DNA of 64,000 nucleotides from Lentzea sp. NBRC 102530 (GTDB lineage: Bacteria > Actinomycetota > Actinomycetes > Mycobacteriales > Pseudonocardiaceae). This document shows positions 9,541-16,948 of this stretch, in pieces (within the stretch, counting starts at the first letter, position 1; each line of letters begins with the position of its first letter). The stretch is from assembly GCF_030269365.1 (NCBI RefSeq), contig NZ_BSTF01000010.1:248001-312000 (forward strand). The letters run 5' to 3'. The translations under genes and the position numbers were made by a program. Below the pieces are notes generated by a model that was given only the letters and a program-made list of their open reading frames with translations, did not search any database and was not told the DNA's origin.

Positions 9541-9882
9541 GTGTCACTGTTCACGCTCGCCGAGGCCAAGACCGAACTCGCGCGGCTGCTGCCCGTGCTG
9601 GACGAGATCGTGCGGCTGCGCGCCGACGCCGCCGAACTCGCCGCCGGCGGCTCGTCGCTGGGCGGGATACCGGAGTTCAAGGCCGCGCAGGCCCGCCTCG
9701 ACGAGCTGATGGAGACCGTGCAGCACACCGGCGCCGAGCTGAAGGGCCTCGCGCCGTTGCTGGTGGACTTCCCCTCCGAACGCGACGGCGTGCCGGTGCT
9801 GCTGTGCTGGCTCGAAGGCGACCGCGAACTGTCCTGGTACCACCGGACCGACCTGGGGTTCGCCGGGCGCAGGCCCCTCTAG
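9541..9882 (+). CDS. DUF2203 family protein
   Basis: A 113-aa soluble protein starting at GTG (VSLFTLAEAKTELARLLP). It has the helical N-terminus of DUF2203 and its C-terminal signature VLLCWLEGDRELSWYHRTDLGFAGR. Function unknown; members are small and widespread in Actinobacteria and Chloroflexi. It diverges from the aldo/keto reductase with a 27-bp gap and overlaps the next convergent gene by 4 bp. Confidence 0.85.
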   Translation: MSLFTLAEAKTELARLLPVLDEIVRLRADAAELAAGGSSLGGIPEFKAAQARLDELMETVQHTGAELKGLAPLLVDFPSERDGVPVLLCWLEGDRELSWYHRTDLGFAGRRPL

Positions 9883-10766
9883 GGTGCGAGGAACCCGGCG
9901 ACCAGCAGCACGCCGACGAGCCCGGTGATGAGTCCGAGCGCCGCCAGGACGTGCTTCGCGGTGGTGCGGCCGGGCATGCGGGTCAGGATGATCGCGGCGG
10001 CGATCGTGAGCGCGCCCGCGATCGGGGTCAGCGCCCGCCACGCCTTGTCGGCCGTGAACGGCAGGTGGTCGTCCGCGCCGTAGAGCGACAGGATCAGCGC
10101 GGGCAGGCCGAGTCCGGCGGCAGCGGCGGCGGCGAGCGTGTTGAACCGTTGCTGCGCCTCGCCTTCCTGCGCGACGGCGAACGTCGAGACGCTGCTGAGC
10201 AACGCTTGGAGGCGGGTGACCTCGTCGCCCAGTTCGGTGTTCATGGCCTCGCAGTGCCGCATCGTGACGGTGGTGAAGCGGCCCTCGCGAATCGCCTCCT
10301 GGGCGAGGTCGCGGGCGCGGCTCACCGCCATCGACAGCTCCACCAGCTGGGCCATGACCAGGCGCAGCGCGGTGTTCCCGCGTTGTGCCAGCAGGTCGGC
10401 GACCTGGCGTTCCATCTCGTAGCGCAGGCCGCGCAGCTCCGCGACGGTGTTGCGGGACCCCTCGGCGAGCGCCTTGGCGATGGTGAGCGCGCGTTCGCGT
10501 TCCTCGACGCGGTGGGCCGGTTCGGCGAGCGTGCCGTCGAGGTCCTGGGCGGTCCAGGTGCTCTGGCCCCAGCCGTGGTCGTCGCTCCACGCCGCCCGGA
10601 CCACGATCTCGACGTTCGCGCCGTCCGTCCGCGCCTCCCCCACGAGGATCTTGCGGGACCTGGTGAGCCGCAGGAACGGCACGGCGGGTCCGCGCAGCAG
10701 GCCCTCGCTCAGGGTGACCTCGACGCCCAGGTCCGCGTTCGCCGGATCGCCCGCCAGGATGCGCAT
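9879..10766 (-). CDS. CorA-like membrane protein of unknown function
   Basis: A 295-aa protein with a soluble N-terminal part, a long helical region (about residues 85-205, rich in Ala, Arg and Glu) and TM segments at the C-terminus (TLAAAAAAGLGLPALILSLYG, then two more helices ALTIAAAIILTRM and VLAALGLITGLVGVLLVAGFL). The long helix before the membrane helices recalls CorA ion channels, but the GMN signature is absent, so ion transport is only a guess. Start at MRILAGDP was chosen because the composition turns non-coding further upstream. Confidence 0.7.
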   Translation of the reverse strand: MRILAGDPANADLGVEVTLSEGLLRGPAVPFLRLTRSRKILVGEARTDGANVEIVVRAAWSDDHGWGQSTWTAQDLDGTLAEPAHRVEERERALTIAKALAEGSRNTVAELRGLRYEMERQVADLLAQRGNTALRLVMAQLVELSMAVSRARDLAQEAIREGRFTTVTMRHCEAMNTELGDEVTRLQALLSSVSTFAVAQEGEAQQRFNTLAAAAAAGLGLPALILSLYGADDHLPFTADKAWRALTPIAGALTIAAAIILTRMPGRTTAKHVLAALGLITGLVGVLLVAGFLAP

Positions 10767-10857
10767 GTCCGCGATCTTGCCACGATGACCGGATCCGTCC
10801 GCCCTTCGGCCGGGCCGTGCCTGTTCCGACCGGTTCTCGTTGGCGAGGCTCGGGGAC

Positions 10858-11406
10858 ATGAAGCGAGCATTGATCGTCATCGACGTGCAGGAGTCGTTCC
10901 GGCAGCGGACCAGCTGGGCCGAGGTGTCGAACCCGGACGTCGTGGGCAAGGTGAACCAGCTGGTCGATCTGGCGCGCGACGCCGGCGACCTGGTGGTGTG
11001 GGTGCTGCACTCCGAGCCCGGCACCGGCGACGTGTTCGACCCCGCGCTCGGGCACGTGCGGCTGATCGACGGCCTCAAGCCACTCGACGACGAGCCCCTG
11101 CTGACCAAGACCGCGCACAACGCGTTCACCACGACGAACCTCCAGCAGACGCTCACCCGGCGCGGCGTGCGGGAGCTGCTGGTCAGCGGCATCCGCACCG
11201 AGCAGTGCTGCGAGACGACCACGCGGGTCGGCTCCGACCTGGGGTTCGACATGACGTTCGTGACGGACGCGACGGCGACCATGCCGTTGCCGCACTGGCG
11301 GACCGGGAAGGTGCTCGGCGTCGAGGAGATCATCGAGCGGACCGAGTACGTGCTGGCCGGTCGGTTCGCGCGGATCTCGGATGTCGCTACGCTGACCGGA
11401 TCGTGA
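10858..11406 (+). CDS. Isochorismatase-family cysteine hydrolase
   Basis: A 182-aa hydrolase starting at ATG 10858 (MKRALIVIDVQESF). The triad of the family is visible: Asp9 in VIDVQ, Lys84 in LTKTAHNAF and Cys117 in GIRTEQCCET. Members hydrolyse amides such as nicotinamide, or enol ethers; the substrate cannot be told. The stop overlaps the GTG of the GlxA-type regulator (GTGA), so both are co-translated, suggesting that the regulator senses a related metabolite. Confidence 0.88.
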   Translation: MKRALIVIDVQESFRQRTSWAEVSNPDVVGKVNQLVDLARDAGDLVVWVLHSEPGTGDVFDPALGHVRLIDGLKPLDDEPLLTKTAHNAFTTTNLQQTLTRRGVRELLVSGIRTEQCCETTTRVGSDLGFDMTFVTDATATMPLPHWRTGKVLGVEEIIERTEYVLAGRFARISDVATLTGS

Positions 11407-12305
11407 CCAAAGTCGTTTTCGTGCTCGTACCGGGAGTGCACCTGCTCGACCTCGCGGGGCCGGCGCAGGTGTTCTCCAGCGCTGCCGACCTCGACTGCGG
11501 GTACGCGCTGTCCTATGTGGGCGATTCGGATACCGTGCCGAGTCATCAGGGCGTGCCGCTCGGTGTGTCCGTGGAGCTGCCCTCTCTTGAGGTGGACGAC
11601 CTCGTGTTCGTGCCGGGGTGGCGTTCACCGCGCATCGCCGGAACCGGACATCTGAGCGAACGCGCGTTGGCGTGGTTGCGCGCGCACCACGACAACGGCG
11701 GCACGGTCGCGAGTGTGTGTGCGGGCGCAGATGTGTTGGGACGCACGGGTTTGCTCGACGGCCGCCGTTGCACCACACACCACGAGTTGCAAGATGAACT
11801 CACACGGCGCTACCCGTCCGCCCACGTCGTGCGTGACGTCTTGTACGTGGAGGACAACAGGGTCGTGACGTCCGCGGGCATCGCGAGCGGCATCGACCTC
11901 GCGTTGCACCTCGTCGCCGTGCGCCACGGACCGGCCGTGGCCGCCGCGATCGCACGCACGATGGTCATCTACGCGCGCAGGAACGGCGACGACCAACAGG
12001 CCAGTGTGCTGCTGCGCCACCGTTCGCACGTCAACGAGACGGTGCACCGCATTCAGGACGTGATCGAAACACGGCTCACAGACCGCTTGTCGCTCGCGGA
12101 ACTCGCCGTCCACGTGGGATGCAGCGAACGGACCGTGACGCGCTTGTTCAGCCGTGCGACAGGCATGACGCCGTTGAAGTACCAGCAGGCGTTGCGCCTC
12201 GAACGCGCCGAACACCTGATCGGTCAAGGTGCCACGGTCGAGACCGCCGCCCGCACCGTCGGATTCGAGGACGCCCGCATGCTGCGCCGCCTGCGGTCGC
12301 GCTGA
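11403..12305 (+). CDS. GlxA-family AraC-type transcriptional regulator
   Basis: A 300-aa regulator with an N-terminal DJ-1/PfpI-like domain (VVFVLVPGVHLLDLAGPAQV, nucleophile-elbow region ASVCAGADVLGRTGLL) and a C-terminal AraC HTH (LAELAVHVGCSERTVTRLF and TPLKYQQALRLERAEHL). The DJ-1-like part normally senses a ligand and lacks full amidotransferase machinery. It is framed by two isochorismatase-like hydrolases on the same strand, one coupled upstream and one 19 bp downstream, and so probably controls them. The end is slightly short: after FEDARMLRRLRSR the usual tail is trimmed. Confidence 0.9.
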   Translation: MTKVVFVLVPGVHLLDLAGPAQVFSSAADLDCGYALSYVGDSDTVPSHQGVPLGVSVELPSLEVDDLVFVPGWRSPRIAGTGHLSERALAWLRAHHDNGGTVASVCAGADVLGRTGLLDGRRCTTHHELQDELTRRYPSAHVVRDVLYVEDNRVVTSAGIASGIDLALHLVAVRHGPAVAAAIARTMVIYARRNGDDQQASVLLRHRSHVNETVHRIQDVIETRLTDRLSLAELAVHVGCSERTVTRLFSRATGMTPLKYQQALRLERAEHLIGQGATVETAARTVGFEDARMLRRLRSR

Positions 12306-12324
12306 CGGGCCTAAGCTGGGCCGC

Positions 12325-12879
12325 GTGACGACACTGGCGAACCGACCCAACACCGCGTTGCTCGTGATCGACGTGCAGAACGGCGTGGTGAACCACGCTC
12401 ACAACCGCGACGAGGTCGTGGCGAACGTCGCGGCGCTCGTCGACAAGGCGCGGGCGGCCGGCGTCGACGTCGTGTGGGTGCAGCACAGCAGCCCCGAGCA
12501 CATGCCGAAGGAGTCCGACGGCTGGCAGTTCGTGCCCGAGCTGAAGCCCGCCGACGGCGAACCGGTGGTGCACAAGACGTACGCCGACTCGTTCGAGGCG
12601 ACCGACCTCGAGGAAGTGCTGGCGGGCAAGGGGGTCGGCAGCCTCGTCGTGTCCGGCGCGCAGACCGACGAGTGCATCCGCTCGACCCTGCACGGCGCGA
12701 TCGTGCGCGGCTACGACGCCCTGCTCGTGAGCGACGCGCACACGACCGAGGACCAGTCGGAGTGGGGAGCGCCCACCCCGGACAAGGTCATCGCGCACAC
12801 GAACCTCTACTGGGAGAACCACACCGCGCCGGGCCGCACCGCGGGCGTGGTGAAGACCGAGGACGCCTTCAGGGCCTGA
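12325..12879 (+). CDS. Isochorismatase-family cysteine hydrolase
   Basis: A 184-aa paralogue-like hydrolase from GTG 12325. Triad candidates are Asp16 (LVIDVQNG), Lys84 (VVHKTYADSF) and Cys117 (GAQTDECIRS). It is only 19 bp after the GlxA-type gene and in the same direction, giving a hydrolase-regulator-hydrolase unit. Sequence similarity with the first hydrolase is confined to the family motifs, so a recent duplication is unlikely. Substrate unknown. Confidence 0.88.
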   Translation: MTTLANRPNTALLVIDVQNGVVNHAHNRDEVVANVAALVDKARAAGVDVVWVQHSSPEHMPKESDGWQFVPELKPADGEPVVHKTYADSFEATDLEEVLAGKGVGSLVVSGAQTDECIRSTLHGAIVRGYDALLVSDAHTTEDQSEWGAPTPDKVIAHTNLYWENHTAPGRTAGVVKTEDAFRA

Positions 12880-12887
12880 GCACCCCG

Positions 12888-13550
12888 TCAGCCGGTCGTG
12901 GCGGAACCCGCTCCCGCCACCCGGTTGATCTCGTCGCTGCGCAGGACCCGCTCCGCGTGCGCGCCCTTGGCGAGCGCCAGCATCGCCCGGCCGAGCAGCT
13001 CCGTCGTCGTCACGTACTTCGGCGCGACCTTGCGCAGCACCGGGAACAACCACGACGACCACGTGTAGACGTACCGGTAGATGCGTGTGCGCGAGGTGAT
13101 CCCGTGCAGCGGCTGGATGAACCCGGGCCGCACCACGAACACGGGCCGGTCGAGCGCCAGCAACTCGTTCTCCGTGCGCCCCTTCACCCGTGCCCACATC
13201 GTCTTGCTGTCGGCACCGGCCCCTTCACTGGACACGTACACATAGGTGCCGCCCACGACCCGTGCGGCCTCCACCGCGTAGTCGTGCGTCACGGGCGTGT
13301 ACTGGGCCTCGGTGAGACCGGCCGAAGACAGGCCCACGCAGTAGAAGCACGCGTCGGCGTCGGCGAGGTCCGCGGCGATCGGCGACAGGTCACCGAAGTC
13401 GGCGTGCACGACGTGCCGCAGCTTGGGGTCGCTCGCGGTGGAGGGCGACCGTCCCACGGTCACGACGGAGGCGACGCCGGGATCGAGCAGGCTCTCCCGC
13501 AACGCGCCCTGACCGACCATTCCGGACGCACCGAAAATCACTACCTTCAC
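12888..13550 (-). CDS. NAD(P)-binding Rossmann-fold protein (atypical SDR)
   Basis: A 220-aa protein with an N-terminal dinucleotide-binding motif VIFGASGMVGQG and the YVYVSSEGAG strand of atypical short-chain dehydrogenases (NmrA/HTATIP2-like). It ends near residue 220 and lacks the classical YxxxK, which suits a sensor or an unusual reductase. Divergent from the GNAT/barstar gene with a 17-bp gap, so their promoters must overlap or lie in the neighbour's coding region. Confidence 0.8.
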   Translation of the reverse strand: MKVVIFGASGMVGQGALRESLLDPGVASVVTVGRSPSTASDPKLRHVVHADFGDLSPIAADLADADACFYCVGLSSAGLTEAQYTPVTHDYAVEAARVVGGTYVYVSSEGAGADSKTMWARVKGRTENELLALDRPVFVVRPGFIQPLHGITSRTRIYRYVYTWSSWLFPVLRKVAPKYVTTTELLGRAMLALAKGAHAERVLRSDEINRVAGAGSATTG

Positions 13551-13567
13551 CCCGTCAAACTAGTCGG

Positions 13568-14359
13568 GTGAACACGACGATCCACCGCCGCAGGCCGGGA
13601 CCGGTTCCCGGGGTGCCGTCCGCCGACGTGCGCCTGGTCCAGGACGACGACCACGAGGCGATCGCCCGGCTGCTGGGTGCCGGCGGCGAGTCGGAGATCG
13701 GCTGGTGGCGGCTGTTCGGCACGCCTCAGACGAGCTTCGTCGTGGAGGCCGGCGGCATCGTGGCCGTGAGCCTCGTCGTCGGGTACATGGGCAAGTTCTG
13801 GATCACCTACGCCTCCACGGCCCCGGGACCGGCTGTCACGGCCGTGGTCGCGGCCTCGTTGCGCGCGCTGGACGCCCCTGTGCACGCCACGGTCGACGAA
13901 GGCGACACCGCGAGCGAGGAGATGCTCATCGCCCTCGGTTTCACGGCCGAGCTGGGCGACCTGCCCGTGCTGGTCGTCGACGGGGCCCTCTTCTCCGACT
14001 TCGACGGGTTCGCGCGCGAGTTCACCAAGCTGCTCTGCCACTACGAGTGGACCGGCAACCTGGACGCGTTCAACGACATCCTCCGCGGCGGCTTCGGCAC
14101 GCCCGAACTCGGCTGGGTCTTCCGCTGGGTCAACGCGGAGAAATCCCGCACCGCGCTCGGGCACCGCGCGACGGCCAAGCGCCTCGAAGGGATCCTCAAG
14201 ACCTGTCACCCCACCAACCGGGCGAGCGTCGAGGCGAGGATCGAGGCCGCCCGCCGCGGGGAGGGCCCCACCCTGTTCGACGACATCGTCGAGATCATCA
14301 GGGACCACGGACCGGGCGGCGACGAGTCCGAGGACAACGTCATCCTCGAACTGCGCTGA
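13568..14359 (+). CDS. GNAT-like / barstar two-domain protein
   Basis: A 263-aa protein starting at GTG 13568. Residues about 20-135 look like an acetyltransferase-type fold (VRLVQDDDHEAIARLL, later ALGFTAELGDLPVLVVD, as in the last GNAT strands), though an acetyl-CoA loop is not obvious. Residues about 140-250 match barstar: FAREFTKLLCHYEWTGNLDA and FNDILRGGFG correspond to the barstar helix and ENLDAL segment, the site that blocks barnase. The tail GPTLFDDIVEIIRDHG is shared by actinobacterial barstar proteins. No barnase-like ribonuclease is encoded beside it. An RNase-inhibitor role is inferred from the fold only. The 3' end overlaps the convergent TetR gene by 20 bp. Confidence 0.75.
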   Translation: MNTTIHRRRPGPVPGVPSADVRLVQDDDHEAIARLLGAGGESEIGWWRLFGTPQTSFVVEAGGIVAVSLVVGYMGKFWITYASTAPGPAVTAVVAASLRALDAPVHATVDEGDTASEEMLIALGFTAELGDLPVLVVDGALFSDFDGFAREFTKLLCHYEWTGNLDAFNDILRGGFGTPELGWVFRWVNAEKSRTALGHRATAKRLEGILKTCHPTNRASVEARIEAARRGEGPTLFDDIVEIIRDHGPGGDESEDNVILELR

Positions 14360-14861
14360 GCACCCGCTCGGCCTCGCCCGTCGCCAGCAGGTCGAGCAAC
14401 GCGCCGCGCAACAACGCGAGTTCCCGCGTGCGCGCCGCGAGTCCTTCTGCGGTGTCGCGCACGTCCTCGGGCTGCGCCGCCCGTAGCACCTCCAGCCAAT
14501 CCTCGACGGTCGCGCGCGCGAAGCCCGCCCACGGCCCGTCCGGCTCCACGAGAGAGCGCGCGTAGGCCTCCAGCCAGAGCGTGAGCAACGGCCGGTGTGT
14601 GGGCGCCGACAGCCACTCCCACAGCCGTTCGACCACGCCCGGCCCGGTGCCGATGCCGTCGAGCAACGCCAGTTCGTCCGCGCGTGCCCGCGCCAGCAAC
14701 GCCCTGACCAGGCCGTCCTTGCTCTCGAACAGGTAGAGCAGCACGCGCGTGCTCGACCCGATGGCCGCCGCGAGCGGACGCAGCGACACGTCGGCCAGGC
14801 CGTGGGTGAGCACGTAGCGGTAGGCGGCTTCGAGGAGTTCGGTCTCGCGGGCGGACGGCAT
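14340..14861 (-). CDS. TetR-family transcriptional regulator
   Basis: A 173-aa TetR protein with an N-terminal HTH (LLEAAYRYVLTHGLADVSL, RPLAAAIGSSTRVLLYLFES). It diverges from a GNAT acetyltransferase gene; the 48-bp gap holds an inverted repeat that is the likely operator. The ligand domain is short and shows no recognisable subclass. Control of the GNAT gene and itself is inferred from this layout. Confidence 0.88.
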   Translation of the reverse strand: MPSARETELLEAAYRYVLTHGLADVSLRPLAAAIGSSTRVLLYLFESKDGLVRALLARARADELALLDGIGTGPGVVERLWEWLSAPTHRPLLTLWLEAYARSLVEPDGPWAGFARATVEDWLEVLRAAQPEDVRDTAEGLAARTRELALLRGALLDLLATGEAERVLSAVRG

Positions 14862-14878
14862 GGGGCTATTCTCGCATT

Positions 14879-14898
14879 ACTGAAACACTCGTGTCAGT
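14879..14898. promoter_or_regulatory. Inverted repeat, probable TetR operator
   Basis: A 20-bp imperfect palindrome with the pattern ACTGAnACnnnnGTnTCAGT lies between the divergent tetR and GNAT genes. It abuts the GNAT ribosome-binding site (GGAGG at 14899-14903), so a bound repressor would block transcription or initiation there. Assignment to the adjacent TetR is inference. Confidence 0.6.
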
Positions 14899-14909
14899 GG
14901 AGGACGTCC

Positions 14910-15395
14910 ATGCAGATCCGCCCGCTCGACCAGCCAGGTGACCTGGGCTGGGTCGTCCAGGCCCACGGTGAGCTCTACGCGTCCGAGCTCGGCTGGGACA
15001 CCACGTTCGAGGCCTTGGTCGCCAAGATCGTCGGCGACTACGCGACGGACCACGACCCCACGAGAGAGGGCGCGTGGATCGCGGACCTGGACGGTCAACG
15101 CGTCGGATGCGTGTTCTGCGTCCGTGAAGACGACACGACCGCAAAGCTGCGCGTGCTGCTCGTGCACCCCGACGCGCGTGGGCACGGAGCGGGCAACAAG
15201 CTCGTCAGCAAGTGCGTCGAGTTCGCGCGCGACGCCGGCTACGAACGCATGGTGCTGTGGACGGTCAGCGGCCTCGACTCGGCCCGCAAGATCTACGAGG
15301 CGCACGGGTTCGCACTCGCGGAGGAAACCTCGCAGCACAGCTTCGGCCACGACGTGACCGGTCAGGTCTGGAGGCGCGAGTTGCGGATCTCATGA
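14910..15395 (+). CDS. GNAT-family N-acetyltransferase
   Basis: A 161-aa acetyltransferase starting at ATG 14910, 6 bp after GGAGG. It has the GNAT acetyl-CoA loop in LRVLLVHPDARGHGAGNKLV (R/Q-x-x-G-x-G/A type: ARGHGAG) and the final ARKIYEAHGFALAEET segment. The substrate is unknown; in about half of similar proteins (MarR-GNAT type) the sequence EDDTTAKLRVLLV also occurs. It is divergent from a TetR gene. Confidence 0.9.
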   Translation: MQIRPLDQPGDLGWVVQAHGELYASELGWDTTFEALVAKIVGDYATDHDPTREGAWIADLDGQRVGCVFCVREDDTTAKLRVLLVHPDARGHGAGNKLVSKCVEFARDAGYERMVLWTVSGLDSARKIYEAHGFALAEETSQHSFGHDVTGQVWRRELRIS

Positions 15396-15476
15396 CCGCC
15401 GAACAGTCCGCAACCACGTTCGCCCCCGCTGGAGGAGGTCGTCGTCCGCGGTCCGCACGACGACCATCCACTCAGC

Positions 15477-16790
15477 TCACAGCAGGCGGGTCACGTACGG
15501 CATGATGCCGCCGTACCGCACGGGCGAGATCCGCACCACGGCACCGGAGTGCGGCGCTTCGACCATCATCCCGCCACCCAGGTAGAGCGCCACGTGCGTG
15601 CCGCCGCCGGGGCCCCAGAAGATCATGTCGCCGGGAGCCATCTGCGACAGCGGCACCTTGCGGCCCGAGTTGTACTGGTAGCCGCTGTAGTGCGGCAGGT
15701 ACACGCCGACGCCCGCGAAGGCGTACATCATCAGGCCCGAGCAGTCGAAGCCGATCTTGCGGTAGTCGCCGTAGGAGTCGGCGACGCCGCCGTCGCGCAC
15801 GCCGTACGTCGGGCCGTAGTAGTTGCCACCGCCCCACGCGTAGATGACGCCGCGCTGGGCCAACGCGCGGTTGATCACCGTCTGCACGCGGTTGCCCGAC
15901 GGCGCCGGTGCCGACGCGATCGGCCGGGGCGCGGGTGCCTGCGGCCTCGGCGCGGCGGCGGCAGCGGCGGCCGCGGCACGGCGGGCGTTCTCCTCGTCCT
16001 CCAGCCGCTTCGCCTCCGACCACTGGTCGTACTGGCGGCGCTGGGCTTCGAGCCCGCTCACCTCGCCGCGGGCGGCGGCCAGTTCGCGTTCGACGGCGTC
16101 CTTGTTCGACTGGAGTTCCTGGGTCGCGGCGGACTGCGCGGAGTGCGCGTCGACCGCCGCCTGCTGGGCCTGGTCGGCGACCTTCTTGGCCTCGTCGGCG
16201 GCGGCCTGCTTGACCTCGGCGTTCTTCAGCGCGGCGCGGGCAGCGGAATCGAGGTTCGCGGCCGTGCCCTGGTCGCGGGTGACCTGGTCGAGGCGGTTCA
16301 GGCTCGACGCCGACACCGCCTCCAGCATCTGGGCGCGGGCGAGCAGGTCCTCCGGCGACTTGGCGCCGATGTAGGCGGAGAACGAGCCGACCGTCGTGCC
16401 CTGCGCGTAGGAGGCGGCGGCGAACTCGTCGAGCTGCTTGCGGCTCTCCTCGACGGCGGCGGACGCGGCGTCGGCCTGCACACGGGCGGCGGCGGCGTCC
16501 TTGCGGGCGGCCTCAGCCTCGGAGATCGCGGTCTCCAGGTCGACGCGGGCCTTGTTCGCGAGCTCGCGCTTGTACGACAGGTCGTCGAACAGCTCCTGCA
16601 GGCGTGACTCGGCCTGCGTGAGGCGTCCGGTCAGCTCCCCGACGCGCGAAGCCTTGGCGTCCGCCTCGGCCCGGGACGCCGAGATCTCCGCGTCACTGGG
16701 GTTCGGCGGAGGCGGCGGCACGGCCGCTGCCGTCCCCGTGAGGACGGCCGTCATCAACACCACCACGGCGGCGGAGAGTCGTGTCAACAC
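15477..16790 (-). CDS. NlpC/P60 peptidoglycan endopeptidase (RipA-like)
   Basis: A 437-aa secreted cell-wall hydrolase. It has a Sec signal peptide (LSAAVVVLMTAVLTGTAAAV), a long coiled coil of about residues 35-260 rich in Ala, Glu and Lys, an Ala/Pro linker, and a C-terminal NlpC/P60 domain with catalytic Cys in GFDCSGLMMYAF, His in GTHVALYLGGG and the third polar residue His in APHSGAVV. Such enzymes cut between D-Glu and diaminopimelate in stem peptides and act in daughter-cell or hyphal separation; the coiled coil usually keeps the enzyme inactive until released. It stands alone, with 158 bp upstream to the acyl-CoA synthetase end. Confidence 0.93.
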   Translation of the reverse strand: MLTRLSAAVVVLMTAVLTGTAAAVPPPPPNPSDAEISASRAEADAKASRVGELTGRLTQAESRLQELFDDLSYKRELANKARVDLETAISEAEAARKDAAAARVQADAASAAVEESRKQLDEFAAASYAQGTTVGSFSAYIGAKSPEDLLARAQMLEAVSASSLNRLDQVTRDQGTAANLDSAARAALKNAEVKQAAADEAKKVADQAQQAAVDAHSAQSAATQELQSNKDAVERELAAARGEVSGLEAQRRQYDQWSEAKRLEDEENARRAAAAAAAAAPRPQAPAPRPIASAPAPSGNRVQTVINRALAQRGVIYAWGGGNYYGPTYGVRDGGVADSYGDYRKIGFDCSGLMMYAFAGVGVYLPHYSGYQYNSGRKVPLSQMAPGDMIFWGPGGGTHVALYLGGGMMVEAPHSGAVVRISPVRYGGIMPYVTRLL

Positions 16791-16948
16791 TGAGCATCAC
16801 CTCCGACCGCATTAGACCAATCAGACGCATCCGGCGCATCAGGAACTAACGCACCGTCAACCACACGTGTCACAGTGGAACACGGTCGGTGGTCCTTTTG
16901 GGACGATCGAAGTCCGGCGTGTCGCCGGTATGGACTAGTTCACCTTTG

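Noticed and set aside
16791..16948. c-di-AMP (ydaO) riboswitch before the NlpC/P60 gene
   Set aside because: Such switches precede many actinobacterial cell-wall hydrolases, but the 158-bp gap lacks the conserved core on the minus strand.
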